From: Rheinheimera salexigens
GTDB taxonomy: Bacteria; Pseudomonadota; Gammaproteobacteria; Enterobacterales; Alteromonadaceae
Reading direction: 5' to 3'
NCBI RefSeq assembly: GCF_001752395.1
Contig: NZ_MKEK01000001.1
Span: 1,859,259 to 1,923,258 of the forward strand
DNA: 64,000 bases
Below are positions 20,889 to 29,623 of this stretch, one piece after another. Made by a program: the position numbers and the translations under genes. The first letter of the stretch is position 1, and each line of letters opens with the position of its first letter. Below the pieces are notes generated by a model. It searched no databases and was not told the DNA's origin. It saw only the letters and a program-made list of their open reading frames with translations.

Positions 20889-22895
20889 CCGGGTCTTCTC
20901 GCGGCGCAGTAACTGATGTAAAGCAGCTAGCGCCGCAGTATCTTGCTGATATAAAGCCTGATCGTACAGTGCTATTAGGCTATTCAACAATTCTGCATGC
21001 TTAGGGTAATTTCGACTAAGCTGCTGTAAATAACCACTTACCGAACTTGATGGGGTTTTATTCTGCCACAAGCTGGGTACGTACTGTTGTATTAATAGCG
21101 TGGCAGCAGGGACGTTAAGTCGCCGTTTTTTCTGTTGTAAATATAGCCAGCTTAAAACCAAAATCGCCAGAATAAAGCCTAACCCTACCAGTAAATGCCA
21201 AGCATAGCGTTTTAACGTGCGCCAAATGTCTAATTGTTGGCTAGTATCAAAACCCAGCACCCATACTGACCAGTAATAATCGATATGGCGAAATTGCTGC
21301 CGCAGGTCACTTAGCCAGCTTATTTGTTGCCAACCAGATTGTAACATTAACCGCTGCTCGTCGTTTAATGCGGCATTTAAATCTTGTAACACACGCTCGG
21401 GCGCGACAGCTGCTGTGGGATCAAACTTATACCAATGTTGATCAACTAAATATTCCACCCACGCATGAGCTTCACGCTGGGTGACTTGTAAGTAGTTTTG
21501 TTCGGCATACCAATTACCGCCCTGATAACCACCGACTACGCGTGCTGGAATACCCACGCTGCGTAACATAAAAGCGGCAGCTGAAGCATAATGACTGCAA
21601 AATCCGGTTTTGGTCTCAAATAAAAATTGGTCAATACTATCTTTGCCTAATCGAGGTGGCGTTAGGCTATAAAAATAGGCTTGTTGATTAAAATGATTAG
21701 CGACTGCCTTAACAAAAGCATCTGGAGTAGGCGCATTAGCAAATAACTGCTGAGCAAAGGCTTTACTGGCTGCATTGCCATTAGCCAGAGTTAAGTTGCG
21801 ATCTCGCTCTGCTGCTGAGATCAAACCGATGGGCTGCTCAATACTGGCTAGCTGATAAGGTAAACGTTGGCTGACAATAGTGTTAGCTTGCACTAAGCCA
21901 GCTTGCTGGATTTGAACTGGGCCTTGGCTTTGAACCGGATTAGCTAACGAGAATAAGCTTCTTTGCTGACTAGGCTCGGCAATGACCTTATAGCGTATTA
22001 GATCGGTAACTTCATTTGGATTACTTAACGTATCTATATTTGCAGCGGGTTGTTTAGCCTTATTAGAGCTGTTTTTCACTTCGTCGACATGCCAACTGCG
22101 GCCATCAAATTGTTCATATATCTTAGCCCGCCAATACAGTTGCTGTTGTGGCGGGGGTGCTTGGCTAAACTCAACCCGAAACGCCACACTGTCGTTTTGC
22201 ACTAATTGCTCAATACTGCCCGGATCAATGCTGTCACCAAGCCCTGTGGTGGCCATATTTATATTAGGAATTTGCCAAAATGGTGCTAGCCTTGGAAACA
22301 GCACAAAACAGGCTAGCCACAGTGGAATAATAATGACCACGCTTTGTATTAAGGCACGTTGTGGTATCCGGGTATGTGCTGGCGCAAACAAATGGTAATG
22401 CAAGTATAAATTTAGCCCTATTAAGCCAAAAATAAGCAGTGCCATTAGCATTGACTGATGCAAAATAAAGCCGCTAGCTAATAAAAAGTATTGCACCCAA
22501 ACCAATTGCTGGCGCTCTGCTGCTTTTTGCAATAACCACAAACGACAATTAACCGCTAATAATAGTATTTGCAGCATTAAGTTTAATACGCCGGCTTGAC
22601 GAATATTTACCAGTAAGCCGACTAATATTAACGCCGCAACAATATTGACTTGCAGTACACTTACATGCCAAACATTTACTTGCGAGCCACTCTCTTTATT
22701 ACCAACATACTTGGTATTTGCGGCAACAGCTTTAGCCTTGTAAGCCTGCAGTAAATATAAACCTAAACTGCTACAAATGACCAATATAAACCACAGAGGT
22801 AAAGCACTGTGTAATAAAAGGGTCAGAGTGAATAACAGACTACTAAAGCCAATAGCTTGCTTGAACTGAATGGACTGTATTGTGGCTACTTGCAT
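20853..22895 (-). CDS. TgpA-type membrane transglutaminase-like protein (DUF3488 / transglutaminase core / DUF4129)
   Basis: The protein is about 680 residues. The N-terminal third holds several membrane segments (DUF3488 type). A periplasmic transglutaminase core follows, with the cysteine in TGFCSHYASAAAFMLRSVGIP, the histidine in REAHAWVEYLVD and the aspartate in WYKFDPTAAV. One more membrane segment (HLLVGLGFILAILVLSWLYL) and a cytoplasmic DUF4129-like tail complete it. This is the architecture of Pseudomonas TgpA. I chose the ATG ending at 22895 (MQVATIQS); the longer frame begins at a TTG ending at 22922. The start overlaps the end of the DUF58 gene by 10 bases. With moxR and DUF58 it forms a conserved three-gene operon of unclear role, probably in envelope maintenance. 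Confidence 0.88.
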   Translation of the reverse strand: MQVATIQSIQFKQAIGFSSLLFTLTLLLHSALPLWFILVICSSLGLYLLQAYKAKAVAANTKYVGNKESGSQVNVWHVSVLQVNIVAALILVGLLVNIRQAGVLNLMLQILLLAVNCRLWLLQKAAERQQLVWVQYFLLASGFILHQSMLMALLIFGLIGLNLYLHYHLFAPAHTRIPQRALIQSVVIIIPLWLACFVLFPRLAPFWQIPNINMATTGLGDSIDPGSIEQLVQNDSVAFRVEFSQAPPPQQQLYWRAKIYEQFDGRSWHVDEVKNSSNKAKQPAANIDTLSNPNEVTDLIRYKVIAEPSQQRSLFSLANPVQSQGPVQIQQAGLVQANTIVSQRLPYQLASIEQPIGLISAAERDRNLTLANGNAASKAFAQQLFANAPTPDAFVKAVANHFNQQAYFYSLTPPRLGKDSIDQFLFETKTGFCSHYASAAAFMLRSVGIPARVVGGYQGGNWYAEQNYLQVTQREAHAWVEYLVDQHWYKFDPTAAVAPERVLQDLNAALNDEQRLMLQSGWQQISWLSDLRQQFRHIDYYWSVWVLGFDTSQQLDIWRTLKRYAWHLLVGLGFILAILVLSWLYLQQKKRRLNVPAATLLIQQYVPSLWQNKTPSSSVSGYLQQLSRNYPKHAELLNSLIALYDQALYQQDTAALAALHQLLRREKTRLRRFFRMVQNA

Positions 22896-23851
22896 GGATA
22901 TAACGCCAAATGTTGTAAGCAACGCTGTAAGTGTAATGCGCCCTGACTGGGTGGATAAGTCACTTTAGACGTTTTTAAACCATAAAACTGCTTATCCGCT
23001 TCTAAGGCTAGCAGTTTTTCACAGCCGTAACTTAATGCTTGCTCTAGCGCAGCACCACTTAAATCAGCAATGGTTACCCAGCTAGGATCATATTGTTGAA
23101 TAGGCTCACGTAATCGCACTATGGGCCTAGTGCTGTCGCGTGCTAAACGCTTCCATAAAATCAAGTTTAAACTATCACCGGTTTGGTATTGGCGTAATTG
23201 CTGGCTAATTTCAGTATCTAAATGCGGTTGGACCGTTTTGTTTTGACCAAAATGAGTACTGCTGGTTTTTAGTGGACTAGGATAGACCCAATACTGTTGT
23301 TTTAAAGCGATATAACTCCAACTGCGCCATAAGCCAAAAGGATAACTACTGCTGACTTTTAATCGCGGTAAGGGATAATGGCCACGGCTTTTGCCGGCAA
23401 TATTTAAGCTTAACGCTGTGTCTAATGTTGGTTTGATGACACTATACGCTAGGTTATGAGGTTGGTTAATAAACTGGAATTTCAGCATATAACGCGGGCT
23501 TTGCGAGACAGTGCTGATATTAATGGCCAAATCTTGATCAGCATAACCCTCATTATTGCTACTGCAACTTAGGCTTAAGCCATTGAGGTTACGAAATGTC
23601 AGCACAATACTGACTAACCAAATACTTAATAATAAATAGCAGACTAATAAAATTAAGTTATTTTGATAATTAGTGCCCAATAAATACAGCAATACACAGA
23701 GCAAGCTAAACCAGATGCCATAGCGTGTGGGTAAAATAAAAATAATACGCTGGCTTAGCGTAATACTCGTCGCGGCGGGTTGGCGTTTATCTAACCACCG
23801 ACTTAACCAAGTCCAATAGTGCGGGTATAGCCGCTTTTTTAAATTCAGCAC
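22886..23851 (-). CDS. DUF58 domain protein
   Basis: The 321-residue protein has two adjacent membrane segments at about residues 37-80 (YGIWFSLLCVLLYLLGTNY and the leucine-rich stretch after it) and a C-terminal DUF58 domain with the diagnostic GDSLNLILWKRLARDSTRPI and VRLREP. DUF58 proteins resemble von Willebrand A-like domains and occur beside MoxR ATPases. The start is a GTG ending at 23851, only 18 bases after the moxR stop, with a weak ribosome site. It is the middle gene of moxR-DUF58-tgpA. The molecular role is not known. Confidence 0.87.
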   Translation of the reverse strand: MLNLKKRLYPHYWTWLSRWLDKRQPAATSITLSQRIIFILPTRYGIWFSLLCVLLYLLGTNYQNNLILLVCYLLLSIWLVSIVLTFRNLNGLSLSCSSNNEGYADQDLAINISTVSQSPRYMLKFQFINQPHNLAYSVIKPTLDTALSLNIAGKSRGHYPLPRLKVSSSYPFGLWRSWSYIALKQQYWVYPSPLKTSSTHFGQNKTVQPHLDTEISQQLRQYQTGDSLNLILWKRLARDSTRPIVRLREPIQQYDPSWVTIADLSGAALEQALSYGCEKLLALEADKQFYGLKTSKVTYPPSQGALHLQRCLQHLALYPCK

Positions 23852-23869
23852 GTTACGCTCAGCACAGTA

Positions 23870-24775
23870 TTAAATTAAGCATGGTGTTTGTTGTAATAGT
23901 TGCTGGCTTAACACTAATTGTCTCGCGTCTGAGCTAGGGTTTAATCTATGCTCGGCAATATACGGGAAGACTTGCTGGATATCATCTGCACTGACATAAC
24001 TGCGATTATTGATAAATGCATAAGCTTTGGCTGCGCGTAAAATGGCTTTTGAAGCGCGCGGTGATAAAGGATGTAAATCGGTACGTTGTCGGCTAGCGGC
24101 AACTAAGGATAATAAGTAATCTATTAGCGCATCTGCCGCGGTAACCTGAGTTACTTGCTGTTGCAATGTACGCACTTGGTCAACCGTTAATTGTTCAACC
24201 AGCTTAGTTAAAGGCGCAGTACTTTCTTGTTTGAGTAACTGGTGCTCTGATGCGCGGTCTGGAAAACCTAAGGATAACCTAAACATAAAACGATCTAACT
24301 GCGATTCAGGTAACGCTGACGTCCCGGCATGAAACAATGGATTTTGGGTGGCGATAACAAAAAAGGGTTGTGGTAGTGGCCGAGTTACACCATCAATAGA
24401 CACTTGTTTTTCTTCCATCGCCTCTAGTAACGCACTTTGCGTTTTAGGACTGGCGCGATTAATTTCATCCGCTAATAATACTTGGCTAAAAACCGGACCA
24501 GGTTGAAACTTAAATTCATGTGACCGAGCATCATAAATATTAATACCAGTTAAGTCGGCGGGTAATAAATCACTGGTAAATTGCACGCGGCGATAACTTA
24601 GGCCTAGGCTATTAGCTAACGCATGGGCGAGGGTAGTTTTGCCCATGCCGGGTAAATCTTCTAATAATAAATGCCCTTGGGCTAATAAGCAGCATAAAGC
24701 CAAGCGGATCTGTTGCGGTTTACCTAAAATAACCTGATTTAAATTTTGTTCGACCTTGTGCAACTGAATTAACAC
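23870..24775 (-). CDS. MoxR-family AAA+ ATPase
   Basis: The 301-residue protein is a MoxR AAA+ ATPase, thought to act as a chaperone that activates or assembles partner proteins, often with VWA or DUF58 proteins. The Walker A motif is in LLEDLPGMGKTTLAHALA, Walker B in VLLADEINRASPKTQSALLEAMEE, and the sensor block is FVIATQNPLFHAGTSALPESQ. The lid domain carries HPLSPRASKAILRAAKAYA. The GTG start ending at 24775 has GGAG five bases upstream. It is the promoter-proximal gene of the three-gene operon. Confidence 0.92.
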   Translation of the reverse strand: MLIQLHKVEQNLNQVILGKPQQIRLALCCLLAQGHLLLEDLPGMGKTTLAHALANSLGLSYRRVQFTSDLLPADLTGINIYDARSHEFKFQPGPVFSQVLLADEINRASPKTQSALLEAMEEKQVSIDGVTRPLPQPFFVIATQNPLFHAGTSALPESQLDRFMFRLSLGFPDRASEHQLLKQESTAPLTKLVEQLTVDQVRTLQQQVTQVTAADALIDYLLSLVAASRQRTDLHPLSPRASKAILRAAKAYAFINNRSYVSADDIQQVFPYIAEHRLNPSSDARQLVLSQQLLQQTPCLI

Positions 24776-24859
24776 CTGAACTCCTTACAGCTTTGATAAA
24801 GGTGATATTTTACTCGGAGACTAATAGTAACCTTGACCCATATAAGTGCAAGTATAAAA

Positions 24860-24881
24860 AAAAGCGGCCTAAGCCGCTTTT
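24860..24881 (-). terminator. Rho-independent terminator after the subtilisin gene
   Basis: A 9-bp stem (AAAAGCGGC / GCCGCTTTT) with a 4-nt loop gives a run of eight T residues on the reverse strand, just past the subtilisin stop. Confidence 0.88.
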
Positions 24882-24899
24882 ATCTAGGTTACTGCTAAT

Positions 24900-27380
24900 T
24901 TAGAAATTAACAACAAGCTCATTTGAACATAAATCAGTGGCTTCAATACATAATTTATAAGTCACAGATGATGCTTGTGAATTAAAGCGATCACGATAAC
25001 GACCGGTATTGTTAAGCGTATCAATAAGCTGCTCATCACGATATAAATCGACGTTATCAGATGCACCTACCCAGCGTAAATCAACAATCGTTGCACCGGT
25101 ACGGGTACGCACAGATCGTTTAACGCTTAACTCAATGGCAGTTTGAGCAACACTAACCACTTTTTCCGTAGTATGGGATAAACCGCTTTCATCGCTTGCG
25201 GTTAACCTTACCGTATAACTACCACTATTACTGTAAACATGGGTTGGGTTTGTGTCGAAAGACACATTGCCATCACCAAAATCCCAGCTTAATAGGTTAA
25301 TGTCGTCATTGGCATCTGTAGATAAATCGCTAAAGCTGACACTTAAACCTGAAGCAATAAAGCTAAAGTCTGCAACAGGGGCAACTGGACCTGGCGGGGT
25401 AACGTCTTCAGCTAAGGCCGTTAATGTTAAAGACCAGCTATTTAAGCTACCCGTATCACGTCCGGCATTATCTGAAACAAATAATGTCCAATCACCTTGC
25501 ATCTGTTCACCGTTAAAGGTTTCTAATTGCCAGTTTTGCACAATATTGTCAGTACTGCCACCGCTGCGGTTATGAAGGGTATGCTCTGTTCCTTGTGGAG
25601 ATGTTAACTTAACAATTAAATCACCAATCCATGTATGGGTAATATTAACCCCAACGTCGGTCGCAAAGACAGTGCCATTTTGGTCAACAGAAATGGTACT
25701 TGTTATACCTGAAGCATCACCATCTGGAATATTAACAAGTTCATTATTGTTATAAGCATAATCTTGTAAACCTTGTGGAAGTAACTCAAGGTTGGCTGTG
25801 ACCGACTTAACTAGTTCATTAGTATCGATATCAGTACCTGTCACCGTAAAGCTATAGTTGCCCCAAGCTGTCTCGGCGGTTGTTGCAGCATTTAAGATTA
25901 CGGTATCACCTGGTTCGGCTGTGGTTGCAGATAAGCTAACACCGTCGAATGCAGGGTCAACAGCAACACTTAATGCCACTTGTCCCATCCAGTCAGCGAC
26001 ATTACCAATATTTAAGACATATTCAGCACTCTCGCCAGCGGTTATTTGTTGTGTACGCGGTGAAATACTCAGCTTAAATGATGGCGTAGGATCAGCATCA
26101 GCCATAGCATTGGCTAAATTTAACCGCTTGCCTGACACCGTTTTACCGTCTAACGCTGTTAAGCTATCACCGCTATCCATTAAAATTGCTTTCATTTCTA
26201 AAGGCGTTATATCGGGATTAACAGACCACAGTAATGCTGCCGCGCCAGCAACATGCGGAGAGGCCATAGAAGTACCTGAATAACTCGCATAACTGTTGCC
26301 TGGTGTTGTTGATAAGATTGCCGAGCCTGGTGCGCCTAAATCAACAGACACCGCACCATAGTTTGAAGCACCACTAGAAAATACAGATAATTGGTCATTT
26401 CGATCAGTTGAAGCAACCGAGACTATACCGTCTAAATCGTATGCAGCAGGATACATTGGCGTGGTATCCGCATTCACTCCAGCATTACCGGCTGCGGCAA
26501 TAAATAAGATCCCAGCATCGTTACTTGATTGAATAGCTTCACGTAATGTTTCAGAGAAGCCACCTCCGCCCCAAGAGTTATTTGTTGCCTTAACATCTAC
26601 ACCATAATTAAGCTTTAAATCGGTAAAGAAGTTAATACATTCAATTGCGCCTGCGGTGCTGCCACCATCGGGACCAAGAAATTGGCAAGGGACAATAGTC
26701 ACACTCCAGTTAACGCCCGAAATACCAATACCATTATTACCAGATGCACCAATAGTTCCCGCAACGTGAGTACCATGAGTATCACTATCCATCGGATCTA
26801 ATTCAGCATTTAAAGTTGAATAACCATAAGTACTACCAGGGTAATCTCCTAAATTAACCCAGCGATTATCTATTAGATCTGGGTGGTTATAATCCATACC
26901 AGTATCAATAACACCTATGATGACATCACGACTACCGGTTGAAATGTCCCATGCATCCAGGGCTTTGATATCAGCGCCAGCTGTGCCGCCATTTTGACCG
27001 GTATTGTGTAAGGCCCATAAATCATTAAAACGCGGATCATCAGGGGTTACTAGTGCTTTAAGCGGATAGTTTGGCTCTGCAATTTCAACATAAGGGTTAA
27101 CCGTAAGCTTTTTAATTAATGCATCACGGTCGACACCTTTTGGAACTTGTACTTTAACAATGCGACCATCGGCGACATAACGCATTTTCATATCGCGGCC
27201 TTGGGCATCCAGTTGGCGCAAACTAGCACCTTGTCTTAGCACAACGCTTTCACGCTGCTGTTTGGACACACCAGGTTTGAACATGACCAAAATAGATTCT
27301 TCTGCAGAGCTATTAGCTAAAGTTGAGCCAGAAACTAATGCTGCAGTTACTGCGATAGCAATCAGTGTTTTATGCTTCAT
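24900..27380 (-). CDS. Secreted S8 subtilisin-like protease with P domain and PKD domain
   Basis: This 826-residue exported serine protease begins at the ATG ending at 27380 (MKHKTLIAIAVTAALVSGSTLA, a signal peptide) with GGGAAG upstream. An I9-type propeptide covers about residues 27-106. The S8 catalytic domain follows with D159 (GVIDTGMDYNHPDL), H202 (DTHGTHVAGT) and S371 (YSGTSMASPHVAGAAALL). Next come a beta-sandwich linker, a proprotein-convertase P domain (about 541-654, ITHTWIGDLIVKLTSP), a PKD domain (about 667-745, WDFGDGN) and a C-terminal beta domain with two cysteines (KLCIEATDLCSN). Such extracellular alkaline proteases are common in marine Alteromonadales. It is transcribed away from the curli genes, sharing the 284-bp upstream region. 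Confidence 0.93.
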   Translation of the reverse strand: MKHKTLIAIAVTAALVSGSTLANSSAEESILVMFKPGVSKQQRESVVLRQGASLRQLDAQGRDMKMRYVADGRIVKVQVPKGVDRDALIKKLTVNPYVEIAEPNYPLKALVTPDDPRFNDLWALHNTGQNGGTAGADIKALDAWDISTGSRDVIIGVIDTGMDYNHPDLIDNRWVNLGDYPGSTYGYSTLNAELDPMDSDTHGTHVAGTIGASGNNGIGISGVNWSVTIVPCQFLGPDGGSTAGAIECINFFTDLKLNYGVDVKATNNSWGGGGFSETLREAIQSSNDAGILFIAAAGNAGVNADTTPMYPAAYDLDGIVSVASTDRNDQLSVFSSGASNYGAVSVDLGAPGSAILSTTPGNSYASYSGTSMASPHVAGAAALLWSVNPDITPLEMKAILMDSGDSLTALDGKTVSGKRLNLANAMADADPTPSFKLSISPRTQQITAGESAEYVLNIGNVADWMGQVALSVAVDPAFDGVSLSATTAEPGDTVILNAATTAETAWGNYSFTVTGTDIDTNELVKSVTANLELLPQGLQDYAYNNNELVNIPDGDASGITSTISVDQNGTVFATDVGVNITHTWIGDLIVKLTSPQGTEHTLHNRSGGSTDNIVQNWQLETFNGEQMQGDWTLFVSDNAGRDTGSLNSWSLTLTALAEDVTPPGPVAPVADFSFIASGLSVSFSDLSTDANDDINLLSWDFGDGNVSFDTNPTHVYSNSGSYTVRLTASDESGLSHTTEKVVSVAQTAIELSVKRSVRTRTGATIVDLRWVGASDNVDLYRDEQLIDTLNNTGRYRDRFNSQASSVTYKLCIEATDLCSNELVVNF

Positions 27381-27555
27381 AATGCTTCCCATAATTAATT
27401 TATTGTTAATATTGATACTTTAATGTTGCGTCTTTATGGATAGCACAAATATTAATATTAAGTAAATAAATTATAGCAAATAGTACTTTATGCTTAGCTC
27501 TTTAGTCGTTAAATTCATATAGCTCGAATCTTAGCTGTTGGTTTTAAAGGGTTAA

Positions 27556-27589
27556 TTTGTAAAACCATATTAATAACAAGTTTTACAAA
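27556..27589. promoter_or_regulatory. Perfect dyad TTTGTAAAAC-N14-GTTTTACAAA upstream of csgB
   Basis: Two perfectly complementary 10-bp half-sites (27556-27565 and 27580-27589) are spaced by 14 bp. They lie 76 bp before csgB and in the shared region with the subtilisin gene. The layout is that of a dimeric repressor or activator site. It differs from the BirA consensus TTGTAAACC-N14-GGTTTACAA by one base per half-site, yet lies at curli genes, not bio genes. The bound protein is unknown. Confidence 0.6.
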
Positions 27590-27632
27590 TAGCCCATAAG
27601 TGCTATTGCAGCTTTTTGTTAGTGCTTTAGCC

Positions 27633-27638
27633 TAATAT
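27633..27638 (+). promoter_or_regulatory. Candidate -10 element for the curli operon
   Basis: TAATAT occurs 27 bp before the csgB start with no good -35 at the normal spacing. That would suit an activator-dependent or sigma-S-type promoter. It is a weak call from sequence alone. Confidence 0.35.
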
Positions 27639-27664
27639 TGTGACTAATTTGATAAGGAGTTGCG

Positions 27665-28066
27665 GTGTTAAATGTTACTAAGTGGCTAGTGCTAATCAAT
27701 ATGGCGATGTATTCAAGTACTGCTTTGGCAGATATATCAATACAGTTAACGTCATTAATTGAGCGCCAAGCATTAGCTAGCGGAGTAAATGTTACTCAAC
27801 TTGGTGACTTTAATGTTGCCGATGTTACTCAATCAGGTAGCGGTCACTATGCCGTTTTGTTGCAGCAGGGGGTATTAAATCAACTAATATTGCAACAGCG
27901 CGGTTTTGGTCATCAAGCTGAAATTAACCAGTTTGGTAATAATAACTCCGCTCAAATCATTCAAAGTGGTAAGGACAATTTGATACGGCTTGAACAGTGG
28001 GGTAATCAGCAATTCTCTATAGAGCAATCTGGTGTAGGTGCTGAAATTTCAATTATTCAATACTAA
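27665..28066 (+). CDS. csgB: Curlin minor subunit / nucleator, CsgB-like
   Basis: This 133-residue exported protein starts at a GTG with a strong AAGGAG ribosome site. The signal peptide ends near ALA at residue 22. The rest is built of 11-residue half-repeats of the form Q-x-G-x-x-N-x-A-x-I-x: QLGDFNVADVT, QSGSGHYAVLL, QQGVLNQLILQ, QRGFGHQAEIN, QFGNNNSAQII, QSGKDNLIRLE and so on, about eight in all, or four amyloid rungs. Gene order (first, before the larger curlin and csgEFG) and size favour the CsgB role of nucleating CsgA on the outer membrane, but CsgA and CsgB repeats are alike, so the assignment is by context. The gap to csgA is 20 bases. Confidence 0.82.
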   Translation: MLNVTKWLVLINMAMYSSTALADISIQLTSLIERQALASGVNVTQLGDFNVADVTQSGSGHYAVLLQQGVLNQLILQQRGFGHQAEINQFGNNNSAQIIQSGKDNLIRLEQWGNQQFSIEQSGVGAEISIIQY

Positions 28067-28086
28067 TAAAAATTAGGGAAAATTTT

Positions 28087-29568
28087 ATGAACGTTGTAAT
28101 GCCACGCAAACATATTTTAGGCTTAGCCATTGCCATGATCATCAGTGGTCCAGTTTTAGCCCAAGACAATGAGGTGATCATAAACCAAACATCAATAGTC
28201 GGCACCCTTGAAGGTAATACAGCAGAAGTTGTACAAAGTGGTGAAATTGGCTTTACCATCATTAATCAAACCGGCTTGTTAAACGATAGTGCTGTACAGC
28301 AAGATGGGGTTTGGCTGGAAGCATATAATTTTATCGAAGGTGAAAACAACCTGGTTAATACTTATCAAATTGACTTTTGGCATGTAGCTTATACCGACAT
28401 CGCTGGCGATAATAACAATGTTGCTATTAGCCAAAATGGTTTTTACAACATAACCGAAGCACTAATTACAGGTGATAGTAATACTATTGATGTTTATCAA
28501 GAAGGTGATTTCCAGGAAGCTTATTTTAGCCTAATCGGTGATAGTAATGCTGCGACGCTTGACCAACAGGGTTTTGCTAACTGGAGTCGGGTAGGTTTTA
28601 ACGGCAACAATAATAGCTTTTATAGCCTGCAAAGTGGTGATGACAACCAATCGGGCATGTTTAATCTGTTTGGCGATCGAAATAACTTTGAATCGGAACA
28701 ATATGGTGATGCTAACGTTGCTGGCATTGTGGGTGTAATGGGGAATAACAATAGTTTTTTTGTTAGCCAAGAAGGCCAGAGCAACGCTTTTATTGCTTAT
28801 GATGTGCTGGGCAACAATAATCTAATGGATGTTATGCAAACGGGTAATGCCAATCTGTTTTTACTCGATCCGTTACAAGGTGATCAAAACCTAGTATTGA
28901 TAGAACAACGTGGCGACAACAACGAAGTTGCAGCACCTACTGGGCTGGTTGGCAATAATAATCAGATTGATGTTTGGCAGCGGGGCAATGTAAATAGCTC
29001 TTTATTTGCCACAGTGGGTGATGATCATAATGTGCAAGTTCGTCAAACCGGTAATAACAATTTAAGTGAAGTGGTCCTGTATGGTGCTAACAATACCGGT
29101 AAGGTTAATAGTCGTGGTGATAATAATATTACCGGTATTGCCATTGATGGCCAAAATAACGATGTAGATATGCGTCAACTTGGTGATGATAATATCGCCG
29201 TAATAGATATTATTGGTGATGATAACGATGTGTTTATTGACCAAACAGGCAATGGCAATGAGTTATTAGTCAGCAGTGACATTATGGTTAATGCTAATAA
29301 CATTGCGATTGAACAGCATGGCGATATTAACTTAGTCGATATTTTGCTAGCTGGCAGCAATAATAGTTTAGATATTTTACAACAAGGTATGGGCAACTGG
29401 GTTGCGGGTGATGACGGCTATTTTGCAGTAGCTGGAGACAGCGGTTTAGTGTCGATTACGCAATTAGGTAATGATAACTTAGTCCTTGGCGGCCAATATG
29501 GTACTGCTAATGTTATGACTGTCACACAAGTAGGCGACTTTAATACCGCTACTGTAGTGCAAAACTAA
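28087..29568 (+). CDS. csgA: Very large curlin major subunit, CsgA-like
   Basis: This 493-residue secreted protein has a signal peptide (about residues 1-25, ending GPVLAQ). An N-terminal segment with looser repeats follows. From residue 85 there are about 18 repeats of about 22 residues with the pattern G-[DN]-x-N-x5-Q-x-G-x2-N-x7, for example GDNNNVAISQNGFYNITEALIT. This is the curlin repeat that stacks as a beta-helical amyloid. E. coli CsgA has 151 residues and five repeats. The repeats are diverged at the DNA level, so the length is not a recent tandem expansion or an assembly collapse. The Asn, Asp and Gly content is high and no cysteine is seen. AGGG lies nine bases before the ATG. A hairpin follows before csgE. 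One repeat (GANNTGKVNSRGDNN) has Ser-Arg where Gln is usual. Confidence 0.88.
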   Translation: MNVVMPRKHILGLAIAMIISGPVLAQDNEVIINQTSIVGTLEGNTAEVVQSGEIGFTIINQTGLLNDSAVQQDGVWLEAYNFIEGENNLVNTYQIDFWHVAYTDIAGDNNNVAISQNGFYNITEALITGDSNTIDVYQEGDFQEAYFSLIGDSNAATLDQQGFANWSRVGFNGNNNSFYSLQSGDDNQSGMFNLFGDRNNFESEQYGDANVAGIVGVMGNNNSFFVSQEGQSNAFIAYDVLGNNNLMDVMQTGNANLFLLDPLQGDQNLVLIEQRGDNNEVAAPTGLVGNNNQIDVWQRGNVNSSLFATVGDDHNVQVRQTGNNNLSEVVLYGANNTGKVNSRGDNNITGIAIDGQNNDVDMRQLGDDNIAVIDIIGDDNDVFIDQTGNGNELLVSSDIMVNANNIAIEQHGDINLVDILLAGSNNSLDILQQGMGNWVAGDDGYFAVAGDSGLVSITQLGNDNLVLGGQYGTANVMTVTQVGDFNTATVVQN

Positions 29569-29575
29569 AGTGGTT

Positions 29576-29615
29576 AGCAGCTCACTTTCTAATAAAGTGA
29601 GCTGCTATTTTTAGG
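29576..29615 (+). terminator. Terminator-like hairpin between csgA and csgE
   Basis: A perfect 13-bp stem (AGCAGCTCACTTT at 29576-29588 pairing with AAAGTGAGCTGCT at 29594-29606) with a 5-nt loop is followed by ATTTTT. It lies 7 bases after the csgA stop and 17 before the csgE ATG. It likely reduces read-through so that subunits are made in excess over the secretion machinery. Confidence 0.75.
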
Positions 29616-29623
29616 AATAGCCT

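Noticed and set aside
25252..26283. Plus-strand open frames opposite the subtilisin gene
   Set aside because: They are antisense shadows; the subtilisin frame carries an intact catalytic triad and continuous domains.
28330..29560. Regular roughly 66-bp periodicity that could be read as a repeat array or CRISPR
   Set aside because: The periodicity is that of the curlin protein repeats within one open reading frame; units differ in sequence, and there are no identical repeats with unique spacers.
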